From: Kordiimonadaceae bacterium
GTDB taxonomy: Bacteria > Pseudomonadota > Alphaproteobacteria > Sphingomonadales > Kordiimonadaceae
Length of the DNA: 15,549 nucleotides
Assembly (NCBI GenBank): GCA_016763495.1
Contig: JAESTR010000036.1
Coordinates: 1 to 15,549, forward strand
Reading direction: 5' to 3'
Both the position numbers and the translations under genes were made by a program. Positions within the stretch are counted from its first letter, which is position 1, and every line of letters starts with the position of its first letter. This document shows positions 1 through 6,576 of this stretch, piece after piece. Below the pieces are notes generated by a model that was not told the origin of the DNA, made no database searches, and saw only the letters and a program-made list of their open reading frames with translations.

Positions 1-1
1 A

Positions 2-1062
2 GCCGGTGGTGCGCTTCTTGGCTATTATCCGCACGTAAAGCAAAATCCGTTTCAGCAAATGTTGTATTCTGCGAGTTTTGAAAAAGGCTTTGCCTGTTTT
101 GATGCACATAGCCCCGCTGAATTCACTGACATTGACACGCCCATTCCGATGGTTGCTCATTACCACTGGCTATTCAGAGTGATGCGTGACGCTAAAAATG
201 CCAAAGATGCCGCCCACAAGGCAGGCGTTTTTCTGGAGCATGTGCACGCGCAAAAGCGAGCCGGGCGTACTATTCTGTGGACTGTGCACAATATTATTTC
301 GCACGGTAGCAAATACCCAGATGAAGAGGCGAGCTTACGCGGTGAAATGGCCAAGCTCGCTGATCATATTCATATTATGAACGCTGATACGGTTACGCTC
401 TGTATGCCGTATTATGACATCCCTACAGAAAAGTGCTTTTACGTTCCTCACCCCTCCTACAAAGGCGTGTACGGCGACTATGTGAGTAAAGAAGACGCAC
501 GGCAGGGTTTTGGTCTGAAACGTGAAGATAAAGTCTTTCTGTTGTTTGGCCATATGATGCCGCAAAAAGGTGGTGTGCGGTTTTTGTCCCAGCTGGATGC
601 CTTGCAAAACGCGTTGGATGGTAAATCCCGTATATTGATCGCCGGGCAATCGGGCGATGCGGACTATATGGCACAGGTAATGGATCTTATTGGAGGCAGG
701 GACGATGTACAGCTGCATGCAGGGCGCGTAGATGATTAGCATATTCAGCGGTTTTTTAAAGCCGCTGATGTGGTGGTTTGCCCCTACGCGGTACGCTTAA
801 TTCAGGTGTGGTTATGACCGCGGCTACCTTTGGCAGGCCAGTGGTCGTACCGCATTCACTAGAGGCTATTACGGCAGAAATCGCAGGACAGTCAGTGAGC
901 TATAATATTGATAATATTGAAGACTGTGTCAGGGCTTGCACCCAAGCTGTGCATATAAGTGAAATAGCAGATACAGAAACTGTGCTGCGTAACTGGGCGA
1001 CAAAACTAAGTCCGGCTAAAGTTTCGGCTCAGTTTTTTGAGGCCTTGCGCGAGCGGCTTTAA
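2..1062 (+). pseudogene. Glycosyltransferase (GT-B type), 5'-truncated by window edge, broken by nonsense codon and frameshift
   Basis: The reading frame is open from base 2, so the true start lies upstream. The product resembles polysaccharide glycosyltransferases of the GT-B fold: an N-terminal half with the stretch TILWTVHNIISH, and a C-terminal half starting near VFLLFGHMMPQKGG (about bases 533-575), where family-1/4-type donor-binding domains begin. Two lesions break it. An in-frame TAG sits at 737-739, after GRVDD. A one-base loss near 785-789 then separates FFKAADVVVCPY from RGTLNSGVVMTAATFGRP, which continues in another frame to the stop at 1060-1062. Reading through both gives about 353 continuous, family-like residues. 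The downstream mannose gene suggests a role in making a mannose-containing exopolysaccharide. The exact sugar specificity cannot be told. Sequencing error remains an alternative to real decay. Confidence 0.75.
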
Positions 1063-1112
1063 TAATTGCCTAACGCGATGAAATAACAGAGATACCTTAT
1101 ACATCTGATGGC

Positions 1113-1158
1113 TTGACCTGAGCCCTCGCTTTCCCGCATTATGCAAAAAATTTATACT
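1113..1158 (+). promoter_or_regulatory. Candidate promoter(s) of the manC-type gene
   Basis: TTGACC at 1113-1118 is followed after 18 bases by CATTAT at 1137-1142. A separate good -10-like TATACT lies at 1153-1158. Either would start transcription at or past the upstream ATG at 1141, which argues that translation begins later, at 1192. A short hairpin (GCAGG at 1167-1171, CCTGC at 1178-1182) lies between the candidate starts. This is seen by eye only; consensus matches are moderate. Confidence 0.35.
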
Positions 1159-1191
1159 AGCTGGATGCAGGACATTGCCTGCGCGTACATA

Positions 1192-2628
1192 ATGGCAAAA
1201 AAAACTATTTATCCTATCATCTTGTCAGGCGGGTCAGGATCGCGCCTTTGGCCGCTTTCCCGGTCTAAATACCCAAAGCAGTTCCTGCCGCTTTTGGGGC
1301 ACAAAAGTTTGTTTGTGCAGGCACTGGAACGGGTCGCAGAAAATTATGGTTTTGGTAAACCACTTGTGGTGGCGAACGAAGACCACCGTTTCATTGTGAA
1401 CGAACAGGCCGACAAAGCTGGTATTGAGCTACAATCTATAATTCTAGAGCCAGTTGGCCGTAATACTGCGCCTGCGGTTGCGGTTGCGGCCTTGCAAGCG
1501 GCGGAACATGACCCAGATGCTTTACTTCTGTATCTGGCAGCAGATCATGTGATTTTGGATACACCCGGTTTTCATAAAGCCGTGAATGCAGCGGCTTGTG
1601 CAGCCAAGCAAGATTATTTGGTGTGTTTTGGGATGACACCAACACGACCAGAAACCGGATACGGCTATATTGCTGAGGGCGCTGAAATTAAAGGCGCGAT
1701 GGGCGCGCGGGTTATTAAGGCTTTTAAGGAAAAACCTGATGCTGAAACAGCGGCGGAATATTTAAAGGCAGGCAATTACAGCTGGAACAGCGGCATGTTT
1801 ATGTTTGCTGCCAGCACTATATTGAAAGAATTTGAAACGCATCAGCCAGAAATGCTCGCTGCAGTTAAAAAGGCCCTCGGTGCTGCTAAGCCAGATTTGA
1901 ACTTTCTGCGGCTTGGTGCTGACGAATTTAAAGCAGTGCCTGCGGACAGTATTGATTATGCGATTATGGAGAAAACTGAGCGTGCCGCTGTTGTGCCAGC
2001 TGAATTCGGTTGGTCAGATGTCGGTAGCTTTACAGCTCTTGCGAGTGTTCAAACGCCTGATGCGGACGGTAACGTGATGGTTGGCGATGTGATGGCCGAA
2101 GACACTAAAAACTGTTTTGTGCACGGCAACGGCTATTTGGTTTCCACGCTTGGCGTGGAAAACTTGGTTATTGTCGCCACGGAAGATGCGGTGATGGTTG
2201 CCCAAAAAGGCCATGACCAAGACGTAAAGAAAATTGTTGAACGGCTGAAGGCTGATAATCGCAGCGAAGCTGAATTGCACACAGTGGTCCACCGTCCGTG
2301 GGGCACATACCGCACGCTCGCGCTCGCGGACCGCTACCAAGTGAAAGAAATTGAAGTGTATCCCGGCAAGCGGCTTTCTCTGCAGATGCACCACCACAGG
2401 GCAGAGCACTGGGTGGTTGTGGAAGGGTGCGCCACCGTTACACGCAATGAGGAAACCCATTTATTGGGTGAGAATGAAAGTATTTATTTGCCGCTTGGCG
2501 CCAAGCACAGGCTTGAGAATGAGGGGAAAATCCCGCTCCGCCTTATTGAAGTGCAGTCAGGCAGCTATTTAGGCGAAGATGATATCGTACGATTTGAAGA
2601 TGACTTTAACCGCGAGCAGGATACCTAA
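1192..2628 (+). CDS. manC: Bifunctional mannose-1-phosphate guanylyltransferase / mannose-6-phosphate isomerase (AlgA/ManC type)
   Basis: This enzyme makes GDP-mannose. The N-terminal nucleotidyltransferase domain joins mannose-1-P and GTP, and the C-terminal type II phosphomannose isomerase cupin interconverts fructose-6-P and mannose-6-P. With the start at 1192 it is 478 residues, the usual family length. The pyrophosphorylase signature LSGGSGSRLWPLSR lies at residues 11-24, the FKEKPDAETA loop near 178, and GNYSWNSGMF near 194. The cupin metal motif QMHHHRAEHW is at about 398-407. An upstream in-frame ATG at 1141 would add 17 residues unlike the family, and promoter-like elements overlap that stretch, so 1192 is preferred even though neither start has a convincing Shine-Dalgarno. 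It follows the broken glycosyltransferase on the same strand and converges with galU, consistent with exopolysaccharide precursor supply. Confidence 0.95.
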   Translation: MAKKTIYPIILSGGSGSRLWPLSRSKYPKQFLPLLGHKSLFVQALERVAENYGFGKPLVVANEDHRFIVNEQADKAGIELQSIILEPVGRNTAPAVAVAALQAAEHDPDALLLYLAADHVILDTPGFHKAVNAAACAAKQDYLVCFGMTPTRPETGYGYIAEGAEIKGAMGARVIKAFKEKPDAETAAEYLKAGNYSWNSGMFMFAASTILKEFETHQPEMLAAVKKALGAAKPDLNFLRLGADEFKAVPADSIDYAIMEKTERAAVVPAEFGWSDVGSFTALASVQTPDADGNVMVGDVMAEDTKNCFVHGNGYLVSTLGVENLVIVATEDAVMVAQKGHDQDVKKIVERLKADNRSEAELHTVVHRPWGTYRTLALADRYQVKEIEVYPGKRLSLQMHHHRAEHWVVVEGCATVTRNEETHLLGENESIYLPLGAKHRLENEGKIPLRLIEVQSGSYLGEDDIVRFEDDFNREQDT

Positions 2629-2691
2629 CCCCTGCTAGATAAGGGCGGTAAAGCCACTCAATCGAGCGGCCCTCGTATGGATTGATCTGCG

Positions 2692-3558
2692 CTACAGGAA
2701 TTTGACGCGTTCTTTAATTTCTTTGGCGAGCTGCGGGTCATCAGCTGCAAGCGACAAGTTGGCCATCAGCCAGCCAATTTTACTGCCGCAGTCAAATCTC
2801 TCGCCGCTGAATTTGTAAGCATGGAAAGGCTGTTTTCCTATCAATTTTTCCATCGCATCGGTCAGCTGGATTTCACCACCAGCACCAAGCTGCTTTTCTG
2901 CCAAATAATCCATCACTTCCGGCTGAAGGATATACCTGCCTACCACTGCTTCATTTGATGGTGCGTCTTCCGGGTGGGGTTTTTCGACAAGGCCGGTAAC
3001 TTCAATCAAATCACCATTTTGGTCGCCGGGTGTTATGACACCGTATTTGCTGGTGTCTTCACGCGGCACTTCCATCGTTGCCACCAAATTCCCTCCAACT
3101 TTATTATAAGCACCAATCATTTGCTTCAGTGCGCCCGGTCGACCTTTGATAAGGTCATCAGGTAAAGCTACTGCAAAAGGGTCACCATTGATCAGATAGC
3201 GTGCGCACCAAATAGCATGGCCCAAGCCGCGAGGCCGCATTTGCCGCACATAGCTGATGCGGCCTTCTTCAAGCAGCATTGAACGCGCCGTTTCGAGCGC
3301 CTCTTCTTTGCCTTTTTCCTGCAGTATTTTCTCAAGCTCATAGGCATGATCAAAATGGTCTTCCATCACCTGCTTATTGCGACCAGTGACTAATATGATC
3401 TCTTCAATGCCTGCTTCCACAGCTTCTTCAATGGCGTATTGAATAAGCGGCTTATCTACAACAGGCAGCATTTCTTTTGGGATTGCCTTTGTTGCCGGCA
3501 AGAAACGTGTGCCAAGGCCAGCAACAGGATGAATGATTTTTTTAATCGGTTTTGGCAT
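2692..3558 (-). CDS. galU: UTP--glucose-1-phosphate uridylyltransferase
   Basis: This enzyme converts UTP and glucose-1-phosphate to UDP-glucose and pyrophosphate in the cytoplasm. The 288-residue length is typical of bacterial GalU. The nucleotide-binding signature GLGTRFLPATKAIPKEMLP lies at residues 14-32, followed by the family stretch PLIQYAIEEAVEAGIEEIILVTGR. VEKPHPEDAPSNEAVVGRYIL lies near residue 191, and RFDCGSKIGWL near the C-terminus is the usual product-binding segment. It starts 31 bases after the stop of pgi on the same strand and is probably cotranscribed with it, drawing glucose-6-P toward UDP-glucose. The 63-base gap to the convergent manC-type gene has a short GC-rich dyad but no clear U-tract terminator. 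Confidence 0.97.
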   Translation of the reverse strand: MPKPIKKIIHPVAGLGTRFLPATKAIPKEMLPVVDKPLIQYAIEEAVEAGIEEIILVTGRNKQVMEDHFDHAYELEKILQEKGKEEALETARSMLLEEGRISYVRQMRPRGLGHAIWCARYLINGDPFAVALPDDLIKGRPGALKQMIGAYNKVGGNLVATMEVPREDTSKYGVITPGDQNGDLIEVTGLVEKPHPEDAPSNEAVVGRYILQPEVMDYLAEKQLGAGGEIQLTDAMEKLIGKQPFHAYKFSGERFDCGSKIGWLMANLSLAADDPQLAKEIKERVKFL

Positions 3559-3589
3559 TTGGGTATCCTAAATTCTGCAATCGTGGTGG

Positions 3590-4888
3590 CTAAACATCGG
3601 GCTCATCAGAGTGCACAGCTAATTCTTCCAAATAGGAACGGGTGAATATTTTCCCCTCTTCCACGGCAGGTTGGCTATATGCATCCACGCCCATCAAATG
3701 GGCTGTTATGATTGTTTCAAGCATGAATGAGGCAAAAAGGCCACCAAGGTTTTCTTCATCTACTTTATTCGCGACAATTTCCCGTACCATACGACCTTGT
3801 TTCCGTAGGCTGTCTTGTGTTGCTCGCGCTTGGCAGGTGACCATGTCGCCAATGGTGCGGTCAGCCATATAATCCAAGCCGTACTTTTTGGCTTCCGCAG
3901 CGTCTATACGCGGGCCTTTGCCGTAACTGGGGATGGTTATAATCGTATAAAATTTATCGTCCGGGCCATCCAAATATAATTGTAGCTGACTGTGTTGGTC
4001 AACGGGGCCAACGGCGCGAATGGGCGTCGTGCCAAGGCCGTTTTTGCCGACACTTTCTGCCCACAGCTGGCTATGCCAGCGGGTAAACGCGCGCATGCTT
4101 TCAGCGTACGGCATGGTCAAAATCTGCGTGACGCCTTGTGTTTGGTTCAGCGTGTGAATAAGCGCTGCGCCTATTACCGATGCGCTGGCATCAGGGGCTG
4201 CACAAAAATCACGACATATGGTTTGCGCGCCTTCTCTAAAGCCTGAAACTGAAAGTCCTGCAACAGCTACAGGCAGCATGCCTACATTGCTAAGCACGCT
4301 AAAGCGGCCACCAATGTCAGTGGCATGGTCTAATATAATGCTGCCTAGTGCTTCACCGTATGTGCGCAGGGCCCGCTGGCCGGGCTCCGTGATAAAAGAG
4401 AAATGGTCCGCCATAACGGACGGGCTGCTGCCTGCCTCTATCCAGCTGCGGCACGCCAGTAACTGCGCTAGTGTTTCGCCCGTTGTGCCAGACTTTGAAA
4501 TGGTCAGCACATGCGTGTTTGAAGGCACTAGCTTTTGGAACAGGCTATCCAGCTCATATGCGTCTAGGCTATCTGGGGTGTGGATTCGTGTCGCGCGACC
4601 ACTTTTAAACCGCGCGATAGCCAGTGCTGCTTGGGCACCAAGGCTCGAGCCTCCTGTGCCCAATATGATCAAATCAGTGAAAGTTAGTGAAATATGGCTG
4701 GCAAGTTCCATCATCGGAGCCATGTCATCACCGCCCGGTTGGGGCGTGATAAAGGACGGCATGTCATCAGCGCACAAACCGCGCGCATAGGTGGCCGCTT
4801 TATTCAGGTTTTTCTGATAGGCAGCCAAGATGCCAAGTGTATCCAGTTGTTCTTCAAGGCCTTTGTCACCAAAGGAAAAACTAAACAT
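3590..4888 (-). CDS. pgi: Glucose-6-phosphate isomerase (short form)
   Basis: This enzyme interconverts glucose-6-phosphate and fructose-6-phosphate. At 432 residues it is shorter than the roughly 550-residue enterobacterial enzyme and closer to the short Bacillus/Thermotoga-like form. SIS-fold phosphosugar motifs are visible: LGTGGSSLG at 76-84 and SKSGTTGET at 131-139, with the PGI signature segment DIGGRFSVLSNVG at 191-203. The probable catalytic Glu is E278 in QLWAESVGKNG, the ring-opening His is H299 in DQHSQ, and the C-terminal Lys is in QPAVEEGK. A GGGAG ribosome-binding site lies about 8 bases before the ATG. It is the first gene of a pgi-galU pair and is divergent from the Tsx-like gene. 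The enzyme sits at the branch feeding both GDP-mannose (from fructose-6-P) and UDP-glucose. Confidence 0.95.
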   Translation of the reverse strand: MFSFSFGDKGLEEQLDTLGILAAYQKNLNKAATYARGLCADDMPSFITPQPGGDDMAPMMELASHISLTFTDLIILGTGGSSLGAQAALAIARFKSGRATRIHTPDSLDAYELDSLFQKLVPSNTHVLTISKSGTTGETLAQLLACRSWIEAGSSPSVMADHFSFITEPGQRALRTYGEALGSIILDHATDIGGRFSVLSNVGMLPVAVAGLSVSGFREGAQTICRDFCAAPDASASVIGAALIHTLNQTQGVTQILTMPYAESMRAFTRWHSQLWAESVGKNGLGTTPIRAVGPVDQHSQLQLYLDGPDDKFYTIITIPSYGKGPRIDAAEAKKYGLDYMADRTIGDMVTCQARATQDSLRKQGRMVREIVANKVDEENLGGLFASFMLETIITAHLMGVDAYSQPAVEEGKIFTRSYLEELAVHSDEPDV

Positions 4889-4966
4889 AGCAAAGCTCCC
4901 AAAAGCCGCTATTTGCTTGCTGTGTGTTTGATATATGGAATATATACTTCATGTGTCGTTAGTCAT

Positions 4967-4996
4967 TTACCATTTTGCCAATGTTTTCAATGGTAA
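4967..4996. promoter_or_regulatory. Inverted repeat in the pgi/tsx divergent region, possible operator
   Basis: TTACCATT at 4967-4974 and AATGGTAA at 4989-4996 are perfect reverse complements separated by 14 bases. The repeat sits about 80 bases before the pgi ATG and about 110 bases before the Tsx-like ATG, where a shared operator could control both. No regulator gene is adjacent, so the binding protein is unknown. Confidence 0.35.
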
Positions 4997-5040
4997 TATC
5001 ATAAAGTCATGCAGATTAACCTTACTTAAACCAAAGCCTG

Positions 5041-5070
5041 TTGTTATTAGGCATAAATGGGGGGAATACT
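5041..5070 (+). promoter_or_regulatory. Candidate promoter of the Tsx-like gene
   Basis: TTGTTA at 5041-5046 and AATACT at 5065-5070 are spaced by 18 bases. The start of transcription would fall near 5077, leaving a short leader before the ATG at 5104. Recognised by eye as a sigma-70-like pair, with moderate consensus match. Confidence 0.3.
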
Positions 5071-5103
5071 GCCACGTGTCATGATTGAGGAAATGAGGTC
5101 TGC

Positions 5104-5832
5104 ATGCGTAAACTCTTACCCGTAATCGCCGCCCTATGCAGTGTTTCACCCTCGGTTATCGCTGAGGACTTTTTCAGTTGGCATACTGAGAATATTCAGT
5201 TGTTGCGCGGATATACCTATCAACCAAATTCATTAGACAAAACAATTATCACGCTGGAGCACGCCAATCGTTTTAAGTATGGTGATTTTTTTATCTTCGC
5301 TGACTTTATTTGGCCGGATGGCGGCGACTTCACGTATTACAGCGAAATAACGCCACGGTTGAGCCTCAGCAAGGTTAGCGGGCATAGTTTCTCAGTGGGC
5401 CCGATTAAAGATGTGCTGTTATCTGCGACAATTGAAGTCCCTAAAAGCGGTACCAAGCGGTATCTATATGGCGGCGCGATAGATTGGAATGTGCCCGGTT
5501 TTACATTTTTTAAAACACTATTTTATGTACGTGATAACCCCACCATTCCGGGCACAGGGTTTCAGACAACAATCGCATGGAACTGGACTGTTAAATTGGG
5601 CAAAGCGAACTTACTTTTGGAAGGTTTTGCAGACATTGCCAGTGACGAAGGGGATACTTATGTCGCGAATGAACTTTATGTGCCGCGCTTCTTGCTGGAC
5701 ACTGGCGACTTGATTGGCTTGGGCCCCAAGAAATTTTTTCTAGGTATGGAACTTACTCATTGGCGGAACCGGGCAGGTAATGCTGATGTGACGGAATCTG
5801 CTGCGCAGTTACAAGCCAAATGGGTGTTCTAG
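5104..5832 (+). CDS. Tsx/OmpK-like nucleoside-specific outer-membrane channel
   Basis: This is probably a 12-strand outer-membrane beta-barrel of the Tsx/OmpK family, which lets nucleosides and related solutes cross the outer membrane. The 242-residue product starts with a signal peptide (MRKLLPVIAALCSVSPSVIA, cleavage likely before EDFFSW). Family-like features are the early LLRGYTYQP segment, the TLEHANRFKYGDFFIFADF segment near residues 55-75, and alternating polar/aromatic strands. The final KWVF ends in Phe, as expected for BAM-dependent barrels. GAGG at 5095-5098 lies 5 bases before the ATG. It is divergent from pgi and has no obvious operon partner. Family assignment is from sequence character; nucleoside specificity is inferred, and other homologues could carry different solutes. 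Confidence 0.8.
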   Translation: MRKLLPVIAALCSVSPSVIAEDFFSWHTENIQLLRGYTYQPNSLDKTIITLEHANRFKYGDFFIFADFIWPDGGDFTYYSEITPRLSLSKVSGHSFSVGPIKDVLLSATIEVPKSGTKRYLYGGAIDWNVPGFTFFKTLFYVRDNPTIPGTGFQTTIAWNWTVKLGKANLLLEGFADIASDEGDTYVANELYVPRFLLDTGDLIGLGPKKFFLGMELTHWRNRAGNADVTESAAQLQAKWVF

Positions 5833-5858
5833 CTTTTTAGTTCGAATGATCTCGTTAA

Positions 5859-5879
5859 TGCCTCAACTAATTAGAGGCA
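5859..5879 (+). terminator. Short hairpin after the Tsx-like gene, weak terminator candidate
   Basis: TGCCTC at 5859-5864 pairs with GAGGCA at 5874-5879 around a 9-base loop, 27 bases past the stop codon. No T-run follows, so intrinsic termination is uncertain. The hairpin may instead protect the 3' end of the transcript. Confidence 0.35.
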
Positions 5880-6023
5880 CTCAATTGGCAGGCTTATATT
5901 TAAGCGTTTAACGCCAGTCAACACGTGTTTTGTGGGGGCCGCCATTGTTCACAAGTTGCCTTGATCAAAAGAAAGCGGGTGACAGGGCGGCCTTCGGTGT
6001 TTTATTAATAGTTTTATAAGAAT

Positions 6024-6029
6024 TATACT
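6024..6029 (+). promoter_or_regulatory. Candidate -10 element for the small secreted protein gene
   Basis: TATACT sits in an AT-rich stretch (about 6000-6037), placing a transcription start near 6036 and giving a leader of about 27 bases. The matching -35 (TTTATT, near 6001) is poor. Confidence 0.35.
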
Positions 6030-6062
6030 GTTTAGGTTAGAGTGAATTACGGGGGATACAAG

Positions 6063-6509
6063 ATGACAAAAGCGCTATTAAGTCTTTTGACAGCAATGGT
6101 TTTAATGTGCGGTGCGACGACTTCCGCATTTGGCCAAAAAGATGACGGTGCAGCCGTGTATGATGGCACCGGTGTAAAGCCTCCAAAAGAACTGCTGCTG
6201 AAGGAAGGTATCACCATTGGCGATGTTCGGTTGCCCAAAGGCACAAAAATTAATAACAAAAAATCGATCATATTGGGTGGCGGTACCAATTCTTACGGCA
6301 AAATTATTGCATCGGTACGCGCAGATTCGGACCTTGTAATGCGCTTTTTCCTCGACAATATGCCAGCAGACGGTTGGGAATTGATCAGTGAATTCAGGGC
6401 TGATGATATTACGCTAACATTTCAAAAGCCGACAAGGGTTGTTGTGATGCTCATTGAACGGGGTAAACGCTCCACTGATCTGCGATTGACATTGACACCA
6501 CGAAGCTAA
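6063..6509 (+). CDS. Small secreted/periplasmic protein of unknown function
   Basis: I do not recognise the family. The start at 6063 is chosen over the in-frame GTG at 6042 because GGGGGA lies just upstream at normal spacing and the product then begins with a clean signal peptide. That is a charged MTK start, a hydrophobic core to about residue 20, and likely cleavage after SAFG at residue 24. The mature part is about 124 residues, rich in Lys and Gly. The segment from about residue 78 to 128 (IIASVRADSD, RFFLDNMPADGWELISE, ITLTFQKP) looks like a compact alpha/beta fold of the kind seen in small envelope proteins. It has one Cys (residue 16, within the signal), and the preceding residues do not form a good lipobox. 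A terminator hairpin follows directly, suggesting a single-gene transcript. Confidence 0.75.
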   Translation: MTKALLSLLTAMVLMCGATTSAFGQKDDGAAVYDGTGVKPPKELLLKEGITIGDVRLPKGTKINNKKSIILGGGTNSYGKIIASVRADSDLVMRFFLDNMPADGWELISEFRADDITLTFQKPTRVVVMLIERGKRSTDLRLTLTPRS

Positions 6510-6543
6510 ACCAAATCTTTAAATTTGGTGAATAGAAATGTTG

Positions 6544-6576
6544 AAAGGGCTTTCCAAACAGGAGAGCCTTTTTTAT
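6544..6576 (+). terminator. Rho-independent terminator between convergent genes
   Basis: A 12-bp stem (6544-6555 with 6561-6572, two G-T wobbles) with a 5-base AAACA loop is followed by a T-rich run. It ends the small secreted protein transcript. The stem abuts the stop of the convergent cyclic-di-GMP gene, and the A-run on the left arm could let it act in both directions. Confidence 0.8.

Noticed and set aside
2014..2460. 148-codon open frame on the minus strand
   Set aside because: Antisense to the cupin part of the manC-type gene; no start signal or domain.
2629..2691. Terminator between the convergent manC-type gene and galU
   Set aside because: Only a loose GGGC/GCCC dyad and no T-run on either strand, so I did not call it.
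4218..4790. 190-codon open frame on the plus strand
   Set aside because: It is antisense to pgi, which has intact family motifs; composition (Ser/Pro/Arg-rich) is typical of a shadow frame.
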